Part shown: piece by piece, positions 14,793 through 23,341 of the stretch
How the letters are laid out: the number at the start of each line of letters is the position of its first letter
How positions within the stretch are numbered: the stretch's first letter is position 1
Source: CAYXOX01 sp964466745
GTDB lineage: Bacteria; Pseudomonadota; Alphaproteobacteria; Rhodobacterales; Rhodobacteraceae
Direction of reading: 5' to 3'
NCBI GenBank assembly: GCA_964466745.1
Contig: CAYXOX010000029.1
Location: forward strand, 1 to 25,682
Length of the DNA: 25,682 nt
The notes under the pieces: generated by a model
Seen by the model: the letters and a program-made list of their open reading frames with translations, nothing else
Told to the model about the DNA's origin: nothing
The model's database searches: none
Made by a program: the position numbers and the translations under genes

Positions 14793-14806
14793 TTAGCGCG
14801 GGTTAA
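14793..14806. promoter_or_regulatory. Regulatory motif copy 4 (TTAGC-GCGG-GTTAA), symmetric TGC flanks
   Basis: With flanks this copy reads GGCATTA-N8-TAATGCC, so the TGC extension is present on both sides, as fits a divergent promoter. -10-like hexamers are GATACT (plus, from 14828) and CAGTAT (minus, from 14771), both 28.5 bases from the centre. The genes are Hsp20 (-) and the glycosyltransferase (+). Confidence 0.6.
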
Positions 14807-14874
14807 TGCCGTCCCCGTCGCCGCCGGGATACTTCTGGCATCGTCGGAAGACACGGATGACAGGAGGGAAAGAA

Positions 14875-16044
14875 GTGCGCGTTGCTCTCATTGCCCCGCT
14901 GATGGAAGCGGTGCCGCCCAAAGCCTACGGTGGAACCGAGCGGGTGGTTGCAAGTCTTGCCAACGCGCTCAGCTCGAAGGGCCACGAGGTCACGGTGTTC
15001 GCTAACGCCGAAAGCCGGATCAACGCAGATCTGGTGGTTTGCCGGGACCGCTCGCTCCTGACCGACGACCGGCTCAGCGAGAGCGTGACCGACCACATCC
15101 TCATGCTCGATCGCGTGCGTCGCATTGCCGATCGATTCGACATCCTGCATTTTCACACCGAGTTCCTCCATTTCCCGATGTTCGAGGAAATCGCCAGCAA
15201 TACGGTCACCACCTGCCATTCTCGACTTGATTACGTGGGCCATTCCCGTTTCTTTCAAAGGTTCCGGAAGTTTCCGTTAGTCTCGATCTCGAACGCCCAG
15301 CGAAACCCGCTTCCACACGCGAACTGGGCGGCCACGATCCATCACGGCTACCCGCGCGACATGTTCCGGTATCTCCTGGGGAAAACGGGGAATGGCTCGG
15401 GCGGCTATCTTGCCTTCGTCGGAAGAATCGCCCCGGACAAGGGGATCGACACCGCGATCGAGATCGCGCGCCGCGCCGGACTGCCACTCAAAATCGCAGC
15501 GCGTATCAACTCCTTTGACAAGCCATACTGGGAAGAAGCGATCAGGCCCCACGTCGACGGCCGGCAAATCGAGTACGTGGGAGAAATCGGCGAAGCGCAG
15601 AAATCCGAATTCCTCGGCCGTGCCAAGGCACTGCTCTTTCCGATCAGATGGCCGGAACCGTTCGGGTTGGTCATGATCGAGGCCATGGCATGCGGAACCC
15701 CCGTGATCGCCTATCCGTGCGGATCAGTGCCCGAGGTCATCGAGGATGGCGTCACCGGACGCATCGTCGAAACCGCCGACGAGGCGCTCTCGGCAATAGC
15801 TGACGTGGAACACCTTGACCGAACGAAGATCAGGCGGCAGTTCGAACAGCGGTTCTCGAGCGACCGGATGGCGGACGCGTACCTCGACGTCTACCGGAAT
15901 CTTCGATCTTCGCGCAAGAACGTCGACCGGCAAGGCCCTGTCCGTGAGATGCTTTCCGGCGAGGGCAGCCCGCTGATCCGGCATCCGAGCCCGGGTCTTC
16001 CCCTCCACCCAGATCCGGCCAAGGCGCTCGCACACAAGAGCTGA
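14875..16044 (+). CDS. Family 4 glycosyltransferase
   Basis: A 389-residue GT-B enzyme. The N-domain begins MRVALIAPLMEAVPPKAYGG with TERVVASLANALSSKGHEVT. The C-domain has FVGRIAPDKGIDTAIEIA and the EX7E signature PEPFGLVMIEAMACGTPVIA, then YPCGSVPEVIEDG. It transfers a sugar from a nucleotide donor; donor and acceptor cannot be read. I prefer the GTG at 14875, six bases after GGAGGG; the ATG at 14857 would put that site inside the gene. It is followed 30 bases later by the debranching-type enzyme, so the pair may build or remodel a glucan. Confidence 0.9.
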   Translation: MRVALIAPLMEAVPPKAYGGTERVVASLANALSSKGHEVTVFANAESRINADLVVCRDRSLLTDDRLSESVTDHILMLDRVRRIADRFDILHFHTEFLHFPMFEEIASNTVTTCHSRLDYVGHSRFFQRFRKFPLVSISNAQRNPLPHANWAATIHHGYPRDMFRYLLGKTGNGSGGYLAFVGRIAPDKGIDTAIEIARRAGLPLKIAARINSFDKPYWEEAIRPHVDGRQIEYVGEIGEAQKSEFLGRAKALLFPIRWPEPFGLVMIEAMACGTPVIAYPCGSVPEVIEDGVTGRIVETADEALSAIADVEHLDRTKIRRQFEQRFSSDRMADAYLDVYRNLRSSRKNVDRQGPVREMLSGEGSPLIRHPSPGLPLHPDPAKALAHKS

Positions 16045-16074
16045 CAAGAAGCTGGAAGACGGACGGGAAACGCA

Positions 16075-18309
16075 ATGGCAAACGCAGACGTGGTTCCCAA
16101 TCGGTTCGGGCCGGACACCCGCCACGACTTCCATGTGCTGAAGGATGGCGATCTTTTCGCCGTCTTTCCGGCCAGCGGCGAGATCAACGCCCGCGATGCC
16201 GCCGTCGGCGAAGCACATTCCAAGGACGGTCTCTTCTATTGCGATACCCGATATCTTTCGCGCCTGTCGCTTTCGATCAACGGCACCGGGCTGATCGAAC
16301 TGGGCCACGATGCGCGCGACGATGATGTGGCGTTTCGCAGCGACCTCGCCAATTCGAGGCTCGTGGATTGCCTTGGCACCGAATTCCTGGATTTCGAGCT
16401 GCATATCCGCCGCGACCGGTTCCTTTCGGACGGCCTCTACGATCGGATCGAGATCGTCAACTTCGGGACAGAGACGGCCGCACTCGACATCGCCATCGAC
16501 TGCTGGGCGGACTACCGTGACATCTTCGAGGTGCGCGGCGCCGACCCAGCGGAACGCGGAATGCCTCTGCCCCCCGAATTCGGCGACAGCGAAATCCGGT
16601 TCGGATACCGGTCAGCCGACGGCCGGCTTCTGACCACCCGCGTGGCGCTCGACCCGGCGCCCAGCTTCGAATCCGGGCGCGCGCATTTTCGACTTTCCCT
16701 TCCGCCCAAAGCGCGGCGGGAGATCCTTTGCACGGTGCAGGTCCGCGAGCGGCCCGTGGGCGGCGGCGCCCCCGAGGATCGCATCCGCGCCGGTCACGGA
16801 GCCCCGGACCCGCCGCTTCACGAGCAGGCATTCACCGATGCGAGACGCGCCGTCGCCGCCCGGATGAAGGCCCGCATCGACCGCACGGCGCGGATCACAA
16901 CCTCGAGGCCCTCCTTCGATGCCTGGCTGACCCGTTCTTCGGCAGATCTCGCGGTCCTCACCGCCGACCTGCCCACGGGCCCATACCCCCATGCCGGCGT
17001 TCCGTGGTTTTCCGTGCCCTTCGGGCGCGACGCGTTGATCACCGCGCTGCAGACGCTCTGGCTTGATGCCGAGTTGGCCGGCGGTGTGCTCGACTTTCTC
17101 GCGGCCACGCAGGCCACACAGATCGATGCGTTCTGCGACGCTGAACCCGGCAAGATCCTGCACGAGCACCGCAATGGCGAGCTTGCCCGAACAGGGGCCG
17201 TGCCGTTTCACCACTATTACGGCGGGATCGACCAGACCCTTCTGTTCGTCGTGCTGGCCCATGCCTTCTGGATGCGCACGGGCGACGGTGTGCGCCTGCG
17301 CCGGCTGGAACCTGCGATCCGGGCCGCGATGTCCTGGGCCGCGACATACGGTGATCGTGATGGCGACGGGTTTATCGAGTACGCCCGATCTACAGAGACC
17401 GGCCTTCGCAATCAGGGCTGGAAAGACTCCGACGACGCGATCTTCCACGCCGACGGTTCGCTGTGCGCCAGCCCCGTCGCCCTAGTCGAAGTGCAGGGCT
17501 ACCACGTCGCCGCGCTACGTGCCGCCGCAGACGTCTACGAGGCGCTCGGAACCGACGACGACGTCGAAGGGCTGCGCGAAGATGCCGATGCGCTTGTCGA
17601 ACGGATCGACGCGGCCTTCTGGGACGAGAACCTGGGAACCTACTGCATCGCGCTCGACGCGACGGACCGACCGGTCCGGGTGTCGGCCTCGAATGCGGGC
17701 CATCTGCCGTTCTTCGGGGCGACCCTGCCGCACCGGCTCGAGCGGCTGTTTCCGGCCCTGTCGGATCCTAGGCTCCTGTCGGGCTGGGGCATCCGCACCG
17801 TCGCGACCGATGCCGCGCGGTACAACCCGATGGGCTATCACAACGGCAGCGTCTGGCCGCATGACAACAGCCTGATCGCCGCCGGCGCGGCACGGACAGG
17901 CGAAACCGGGCTGGCCTGCCGGATCACGACCGAATTGTTCGACGCCAGTTGCCATTTTCCGGAACATCGCCTGCCCGAACTCTGGTGCGGGCTTCCGCGC
18001 AGCGAGACGGCGCAACCGGTTGCCTTTCCCTCGGCCTGCGCACCCCAGGCCTGGGCGGCGGGGTCGGCCTTCCTGTGTCTTCAGGCCTGCCTCGGGATCG
18101 AGGTGGATGGCCTTGGCCCGGAGATCCGCATTTCCGACCCGGTCCTGCCCGCGGATCTCGACTGGCTCGAGGTGACCGATCTGCGTGTCGGAGGGCACCG
18201 CGCGTCCCTGCGGTTTCGGCGCCGCGATGCGCAGCATGCGGAGGTGGAGGTCGTCCATGCCGATCCCGCGCTCCGCGTCGAGGTCGGATCGACCGGCGCT
18301 GGCGGCTGA
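16075..18309 (+). CDS. Glycogen-debranching-type amylo-alpha-1,6-glucosidase
   Basis: A 744-residue protein. The N-terminal beta domain (FHVLKDGDLFAVFPASGEIN, DGLFYCDTRYLSRLSLSING) is the GDE N-terminal module; the C-terminal part is an (alpha/alpha)6 barrel. Barrel landmarks are PWFSVPFGRDALITALQTLW, HEHRNGEL, the acidic GWKDSDD (Asp451, Asp453, Asp454), EVQGY with Glu472, and MGYHNGSVWPHDNSLIA. Such enzymes hydrolyse alpha-1,6 branches in glycogen-like polymers. No glycogen synthase or phosphorylase is in the window, so the substrate may be a special glucan or glucoside made with the neighbouring glycosyltransferase. The gene ends 11 bases from the convergent transporter gene. Confidence 0.87.
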   Translation: MANADVVPNRFGPDTRHDFHVLKDGDLFAVFPASGEINARDAAVGEAHSKDGLFYCDTRYLSRLSLSINGTGLIELGHDARDDDVAFRSDLANSRLVDCLGTEFLDFELHIRRDRFLSDGLYDRIEIVNFGTETAALDIAIDCWADYRDIFEVRGADPAERGMPLPPEFGDSEIRFGYRSADGRLLTTRVALDPAPSFESGRAHFRLSLPPKARREILCTVQVRERPVGGGAPEDRIRAGHGAPDPPLHEQAFTDARRAVAARMKARIDRTARITTSRPSFDAWLTRSSADLAVLTADLPTGPYPHAGVPWFSVPFGRDALITALQTLWLDAELAGGVLDFLAATQATQIDAFCDAEPGKILHEHRNGELARTGAVPFHHYYGGIDQTLLFVVLAHAFWMRTGDGVRLRRLEPAIRAAMSWAATYGDRDGDGFIEYARSTETGLRNQGWKDSDDAIFHADGSLCASPVALVEVQGYHVAALRAAADVYEALGTDDDVEGLREDADALVERIDAAFWDENLGTYCIALDATDRPVRVSASNAGHLPFFGATLPHRLERLFPALSDPRLLSGWGIRTVATDAARYNPMGYHNGSVWPHDNSLIAAGAARTGETGLACRITTELFDASCHFPEHRLPELWCGLPRSETAQPVAFPSACAPQAWAAGSAFLCLQACLGIEVDGLGPEIRISDPVLPADLDWLEVTDLRVGGHRASLRFRRRDAQHAEVEVVHADPALRVEVGSTGAGG

Positions 18310-18320
18310 GCCAGGCGCGT

Positions 18321-19274
18321 TCAACCCCAGGCCCACGGCACGATGATCAGCAGAAGCACCACGCAGATGATCGTCAGCGGCGTGCCCGCCCTGGCGTAAT
18401 CGAGAAAGCTGTAGCGCCCGGCATCATGGACCAGCAGACAGGCCGGTTCGAGCGGCGAGATGAACGACACGGAGGCCGACAGGGTCACGAGAACGGCCAG
18501 CATCCTTGGATCGAGCCCCAGCCCGTCGGCGGCGGCCACCGCGACGGGGATCACGGTCAGCGCCGCCGCGGCGTTCGACATCGGCTGCGACAGCAGGACC
18601 GTCAGCAGGCTGAAGGCCGGCAGCGCAGCGTACGGCCCGAACGGCATGCACCATGCGACGATGTGATCGGCAAGAAACTCGGCGGCGCCGCTCTGATCCA
18701 TCGCCAGCCCGAAGGCCGTGATGACGGCGCCGACCCCGATGAACTCGAAGAGCGCGAAGGGTTCTAACCCGAGATCTTCTGCCATACCGCTGCCCGCGAG
18801 GTTCGCCAACGTGCCGATCAGCGTGCCGGCCCCGCCCAGCATCGAAGCGAAGCTCAGCGGCATCAGCACCCGGCGCGGGCTGATCTTCTCGCGCCGGGCG
18901 GTTTCGATCGCCGCGGGCATCAGGATCGCGGTGGTGTTGGTGTTGCTCAGGACGGCCGAGCTCCCCGCGGCAATGGCAAGCAGCGACAGAACCGACAGGC
19001 GCTCGTTGCCATGCCCGGCACGGTGGGCAAGCTGCCCCAACCGTTCCATTACACCGGCCTTCACGATCGCCCCGGCGAGGATCATGATGCAGGCAAGAAC
19101 GATGATGACCTCGCTGCCGAAGCCGGAAAAGGCCTCGGCCGGCGCCAGGATCCCACTGCCGACAAGCGCGACGACAAGCCCGAGCGCGACGACATCGACC
19201 GACAGGCGCTCGGTGGCGAAGAGGATCATCGCAATCACCAGCGATCCCAGAACGATCGCAGTCTCCGGGGTCAT
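18321..19274 (-). CDS. SLC13/DASS-type anion transporter lacking the usual central region
   Basis: A 317-residue membrane protein. The family motifs for both substrate hairpins are present: SNT (110-112, VLSNTNTTAILMP) and SNA (233-235, QPMSNAAAALTVIP), as is the TLIGTLANL segment. Normal bacterial members have 430-590 residues, with extra helices and often two RCK/TrkA-C domains between FEFxPVG and the AL(E)xTGAAxLLA helix. Here FEFIGVG (177-183) runs straight into VITAFGLAMDQSGAAEFLA. The reading frame is intact, so this is a clean internal deletion or a naturally short form. It is the last gene after ligase and polymerase, 18 bases downstream of the latter. Transport function is doubtful. 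Confidence 0.75.
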   Translation of the reverse strand: MTPETAIVLGSLVIAMILFATERLSVDVVALGLVVALVGSGILAPAEAFSGFGSEVIIVLACIMILAGAIVKAGVMERLGQLAHRAGHGNERLSVLSLLAIAAGSSAVLSNTNTTAILMPAAIETARREKISPRRVLMPLSFASMLGGAGTLIGTLANLAGSGMAEDLGLEPFALFEFIGVGAVITAFGLAMDQSGAAEFLADHIVAWCMPFGPYAALPAFSLLTVLLSQPMSNAAAALTVIPVAVAAADGLGLDPRMLAVLVTLSASVSFISPLEPACLLVHDAGRYSFLDYARAGTPLTIICVVLLLIIVPWAWG

Positions 19275-19292
19275 CGACCGCCCAGCCGCCCG

Positions 19293-21014
19293 TCAGCTTC
19301 TCGCCAGTGTATGCGAGAGAGCGCTCCAGCCATGCGTGTTGATGACGTCGGCCGCGGACAGCCAGCCGCGCCGCGCCTGATCCACGCCATAACGGATGTT
19401 CCCCAGGCCGCCGGTCGAATGTGCATCGGTCGACAGCGCGATCTTCACGCCGTGGTCTGCCGCCATGCGGCAAAGCACGTCGCTCAGGTCCAGCCGGATC
19501 GGGTTGGCGTTGAGTTCGAGCGCGCAGCGGTTGTCCTTCGCGGCGCGCACCAGCCGCTCCATGTCGACCGCGAAGGGTTTTCGACGTCCGATCTGCCGCC
19601 CGGTCGGGTGGCCGATGACGTGCACGAGCGGGTTTTCCATCGCGCGGAGTATGCGCTTAGTCTGGGTGTCGTCGTCGAGATCGAAATACGAGTGGACCGA
19701 CGCCACCACGATATCCAGCTTTTCGAGCAATCCGTCGGGAAAATCGAGGCGACCGTCCTTGAGAATGTCCACCTCGCAGCCCGCCAGCAGGCGAAAGCCT
19801 TCGAAATCGCGGTTCAGTTCGGCGATCCTGCCGATCTGTGCTTCCAGCTCATCCTCGCTCAGGCCGCCGGCCTGGGTCTGGCTCCTGGAATGGTCAGTGA
19901 TTGCGAGGTACGCGTATCCTCTTTCCTGCGCCGCCTCGGCCATCTCGCGGAGCGTGTTCTTTCCGTCCGACGCGGTCGTATGGGTGTGCAAGTCGCCCTT
20001 CAGATCGTCCAGCGTGATCAGGTCCGGCAGATCGCCGTTTTCCGCCGCCTCGATTTCGCCGCGGTTCTCGCGCAGCACCGGCGGGATCCAAGGCAGGCCG
20101 ATGCCCTCGTAGACCTCTTCCTCGGTTGCCCCTGCGATTTGCGTCTCGCCATCGAACAGCCCGTATTCGTTGAGCTTCAGATCGCGGTCCTGCGCCCGGC
20201 GGCGCCCGGCGATGTTGTGAGCCTTCGAGCCCGTGAAATAGTGCATCGCCGCGCCCCAGCTTGCCTCCGGTATCACGCGCAGATCGACACTCAGGCCCGA
20301 GCGCAGCGTCACCGTCGAGCGCGTCTTGCCCTGCGAGACCACCTGCTCCACCTCGTCGTACTGGACGAAGCGGTCGATGATCGCGCCCCCGTCCGCACCG
20401 GCGGCGAGGATGTCGAGATCGCCCACCGTCTCCTTGCGGCGGCGGTAGCTGCCGGCGATCTCGGCCTTTTCCACACCTTCGATCTCGCGGATCCATGCCA
20501 CGAGCGGCTCGGCAAAATCCTCCGCGACATCCAGCCGGAACCGGCGTTCGTCGATATCGCCCTTCTCCAGGGCCTCGCGGATCTTCGCCTCGGTCTTTTC
20601 CCCGAACCCCTCGACATCCGCGATCCGGCCTTCCTCGGCCGCCACTGCCAGTTCGTCGAGCGAGCCGAGGTCGAGCCGCTCGAATAGGGCGCGTGCCCGC
20701 TTCGGCCCAATGCCGGGGATGCGCGTCGCCTCGACAATCGCCTCCGGCACGTCCTCGGACAATTCGTCGAGCAGCGGCAGCTTCCCGGTCCGGACGATCT
20801 CGGCGATCCTGCCGGCCAGATCCTCGCCGATATCGGGCAACTCCGACAGGTCGGCGCCCTCTTCGATCATGTCGGCAACCGGCCGGCTCTGGTCGCGGAC
20901 GGTGTCGGCGGCATTGCGGTAGGCGCGCACGCGAAACCGATTGGCGTCCTGCACCTCGAGAACGTCCGCGACATGGTCGAACATCGCTGCGATTTCGCTG
21001 TTGTGGACCGGCAT
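19293..21014 (-). CDS. polX: PolX-family DNA polymerase with PHP phosphoesterase domain
   Basis: A 573-residue bacterial PolX. An N-terminal 8-kDa-like region and helix-hairpin-helix elements (IPGIGPKRARALFE, 99-112; VEGFGEKTEAKI) lead to the polymerase palm, with metal Asp199 and Asp201 (GDLDILA) and Asp244 (VDLRVI). The C-terminal PHP domain carries H343, H345, H375, E414, H441, H469, D530 and H532. PolX fills short gaps in base-excision repair, and the PHP part gives 3'-5' exonuclease or AP-processing activity. Start and AAGGGG site are good. It lies 13 bases after ligA and 18 before the transporter, so it is in the same operon. Confidence 0.93.
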   Translation of the reverse strand: MPVHNSEIAAMFDHVADVLEVQDANRFRVRAYRNAADTVRDQSRPVADMIEEGADLSELPDIGEDLAGRIAEIVRTGKLPLLDELSEDVPEAIVEATRIPGIGPKRARALFERLDLGSLDELAVAAEEGRIADVEGFGEKTEAKIREALEKGDIDERRFRLDVAEDFAEPLVAWIREIEGVEKAEIAGSYRRRKETVGDLDILAAGADGGAIIDRFVQYDEVEQVVSQGKTRSTVTLRSGLSVDLRVIPEASWGAAMHYFTGSKAHNIAGRRRAQDRDLKLNEYGLFDGETQIAGATEEEVYEGIGLPWIPPVLRENRGEIEAAENGDLPDLITLDDLKGDLHTHTTASDGKNTLREMAEAAQERGYAYLAITDHSRSQTQAGGLSEDELEAQIGRIAELNRDFEGFRLLAGCEVDILKDGRLDFPDGLLEKLDIVVASVHSYFDLDDDTQTKRILRAMENPLVHVIGHPTGRQIGRRKPFAVDMERLVRAAKDNRCALELNANPIRLDLSDVLCRMAADHGVKIALSTDAHSTGGLGNIRYGVDQARRGWLSAADVINTHGWSALSHTLARS

Positions 21015-21027
21015 TCGCGCCCCTTTG

Positions 21028-23025
21028 TCAGTTCAGCATCCGCCCGAACGCCGCCTCGTCGAGCGTCTCGACGCCCCGATCGCGCGCCTCGTCGAGTTTC
21101 AAGCCCGGATCCGAACCGACCACCACGTAGTCGGTCTCGGCGCTGACGCTCGACGTGACGCGGCCGCCGCGGCGCTCTATCTCCTCCGTCGCTTCGTCCC
21201 GGGTCCACCGCTCCAGCGCCCCGGTCAGCACGAAGGTCTTGCCCTGCAGCCTGTCACCGGCATCTTCCACGGACTGCGGGCTGACACCCGCCTGAAGGAG
21301 ACGATTGACTACGTCCGTGTTGCGCTCTTCGGCGAAAAAGGCGGCCACGCTTTTTGCGGTTTGGGCGCCGATGTCATCGAGTTCCTCGAGCTCCGCGGCA
21401 GACGCCTCGCGCAGCGCATCGAGTGTGCCGAAGGCCCATGCCAGCCGCCGGGCGACATCGCGGCCGACATGGTGAATCCCGAGTGCGACAAGGAACCTGT
21501 CGAGCGGTAGCTGCTCGCTGTCGCGGATCGCTGCATGCAGGGACTTCGCGGAGTTTTCCGCGAACCCGTCAAGGTCGGCGATCTCCTGCACTGTAAGGTC
21601 GTAAAGGCCGGCGACATCCTCGACCAGCTGGCGCTCGACAAGCTGTTCGGCTGTCTTCTCGCCAAGGCCGGCTATATCCATCGCCTGCCGCGATCCATAG
21701 TGCACCAGCCGCGCCTTCACCTGCGCAGGGCAGGCAAGGCCTGCGGGGCAAAAGGCCATGGGCCCACGCCGTTCCACCTTCGCCCCGCAGGACGGGCACC
21801 GATCCGGCATCTCGAAGGGATCGCTTCGTTCGACGCCGGGCCGCGGCACACGCTGTGCGACTTCGGGTATCACGTCGCCCGCCCGTTCGATCCGGACGGT
21901 ATCGCCGACGCGAAGATCCTTGCGCTGCACCTCCTCGATGTTGTGCAGCGTGGCGCGGGCTACCGTGACGCCGCCCACATCGACCGGATCGAGCAGGGCC
22001 ACAGGCGTCAGCGCCCCGGTCCGGCCGACGCCGACGACGATGTCGGCGATACGGGTCTCGCCCGTGCGGGGTGCGAATTTCCAGGCGATGGCCCAACGCG
22101 GGCTGCGGCTGCGGGTTCCGAGTGCCTCCCGCTCCGCGCGCGCGTCCAGCTTCAGCACGACCCCGTCGATTTCGAACTCGAGGTCGTCGCGCGCATCGGC
22201 CTGCGCCTCGTGGAACGCAGCGGCACCATCCTGCGTGTCACAGCATCTGCGATCCCCCAAGACAGGCAGACCGAGCGCGTCGAGGCGATCGAGGAGCGCG
22301 CCCTGGGTCGGGGCGATGTCGATGTCGATCCCGCTCGCGTCGTAGAAGCTTACGGCGAAGCGGCTGTGCTCGGCCGCCGAAGGATCCTTCCGCCGCAGAA
22401 GGCCCGAGGCAGCGTTCCTTGGGTTGGCGAAGGGGTCTTCGCCGCGTTCGACGCGCCTCTTGTTCAGCTTCTGGAACTGAGCCTTCGGCAGTATTGCCTC
22501 GCCGCGCACCGCGAGCTGGCCGGCCGGGCTCTCCGACGCATCAAGGCGCAGGGGCAACGCGCGGACCGTGCGCAGGGTATGTGTGATGTCCTCGCCCGTC
22601 TCGCCATCGCCTCGCGTCGAGGCTCGCGCGAAGCGGCCATCTTCGTAGACGACCTCGATCGACAGTCCGTCGAATTTCGGCTCGGCCAGTACGGAGGCAT
22701 CTCCTGTGCCCGTCTCGGCGGCGAGCCGGTCCAGGAACGCGCCGATCTCCTGCGCGTCGCGCACCGGGCGCAGGCTGAGCATCGGCGCGACATGCCTGAC
22801 CTTTTCGAGTTCCGGGACAGGCTCTGCCCCTACGCGCTGGGTGGGCGAGTCCTCCGTCACGAACTCGGGATGCTCCTTCTCCAGCCGTTCTAGCTCGGCG
22901 CGCAACTCGTCGTATTCCGCATCCGAGATCTCGGGCGCATTCTCGACGTAGTAGAGCCGATCATGCCGGTTGATGGCCTCGCGCAACTCCGCGATCCGGT
23001 CTTTCGCATCCTGAACGTCAAGCAC
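21028..23025 (-). CDS. ligA: NAD-dependent DNA ligase
   Basis: A 665-residue LigA of normal length. Domain Ia (RHDRLYYVENAPEISDAEYD) binds NAD; Lys117 in EPKFDG is adenylated (usual KIDG/KxDG); GDGETGEDITHTLRTV and the OB region (VGVGRTGALTPVA) follow. Zinc ligands are C410, C413, C426 and C432. Helix-hairpin-helix repeats and a BRCT domain (about 588-665, LQGKTFVLTGALERWTRDEA) end the protein. It starts at a GTG with AAGGAG eight bases upstream. All catalytic parts look intact. Because it sits in an accessory block with PolX, I infer it is a second ligase beside a chromosomal copy elsewhere. Confidence 0.95.
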   Translation of the reverse strand: MLDVQDAKDRIAELREAINRHDRLYYVENAPEISDAEYDELRAELERLEKEHPEFVTEDSPTQRVGAEPVPELEKVRHVAPMLSLRPVRDAQEIGAFLDRLAAETGTGDASVLAEPKFDGLSIEVVYEDGRFARASTRGDGETGEDITHTLRTVRALPLRLDASESPAGQLAVRGEAILPKAQFQKLNKRRVERGEDPFANPRNAASGLLRRKDPSAAEHSRFAVSFYDASGIDIDIAPTQGALLDRLDALGLPVLGDRRCCDTQDGAAAFHEAQADARDDLEFEIDGVVLKLDARAEREALGTRSRSPRWAIAWKFAPRTGETRIADIVVGVGRTGALTPVALLDPVDVGGVTVARATLHNIEEVQRKDLRVGDTVRIERAGDVIPEVAQRVPRPGVERSDPFEMPDRCPSCGAKVERRGPMAFCPAGLACPAQVKARLVHYGSRQAMDIAGLGEKTAEQLVERQLVEDVAGLYDLTVQEIADLDGFAENSAKSLHAAIRDSEQLPLDRFLVALGIHHVGRDVARRLAWAFGTLDALREASAAELEELDDIGAQTAKSVAAFFAEERNTDVVNRLLQAGVSPQSVEDAGDRLQGKTFVLTGALERWTRDEATEEIERRGGRVTSSVSAETDYVVVGSDPGLKLDEARDRGVETLDEAAFGRMLN

Positions 23026-23076
23026 GCCTCTGCTCCTTCCCGGGTCTCAATCCGGTACGCACCGATCCCTGTCCTT

Positions 23077-23108
23077 GTGCCGAAGTGCCGAAGTGCCGAA
23101 GTGCCGAA
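23077..23108. repeat. Four perfect tandem copies of GTGCCGAA
   Basis: The 8-base unit occurs four times without mismatch. It starts 51 bases upstream of the ligA GTG and ends two bases before the stop of the DUF3309-like gene (stop codon 23111-23113, minus strand). It lies in the ligA leader, so copy number could vary by slippage and alter the spacing or structure of the message. Confidence 0.9.
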
Positions 23109-23110
23109 GG

Positions 23111-23341
23111 TCAGATCGCCGGTGGAGGCGCGGAATACCAAGGCCACGCAATGGCGAGCAGCCCGAGCCAGAAGAGAAACACGATCAACAGCGCCAGGCC
23201 GGCCGCGAGACCGCTCGGAGCATAGGGCCACGCTCCGGGCCTGCGATAGATCCCGCGGCCGCGCGTGTAAGGCCAGGCAGGTAAGGCCGCCACGGTGAAG
23301 AAGATCATGACGACGAGAAACCAGAACCAGAAAACACCCAT
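23111..23341 (-). CDS. DUF3309-like small membrane protein
   Basis: A 76-residue protein with two hydrophobic helices, FWFWFLVVMIFFTVAALPAW and LAAGLALLIVFLFWLGLLAI. The signature ALPAWPY...WPYAPSGLAAG corresponds to the WPYSxxWGYxPSGGLG pattern of DUF3309, common in stress-induced loci but of unknown function; here the WPY element occurs twice. AAGGGG precedes the ATG at some distance. It leads the ligA-polX unit, with motif copy 5 about 155 bases upstream. Confidence 0.7.
   Translation of the reverse strand: MGVFWFWFLVVMIFFTVAALPAWPYTRGRGIYRRPGAWPYAPSGLAAGLALLIVFLFWLGLLAIAWPWYSAPPPAI

Noticed and set aside
21535..22893. Plus-strand frame of 452 codons opposite ligA
   Set aside because: ligA is unambiguous and complete; the antisense frame shows no motif or start signal.
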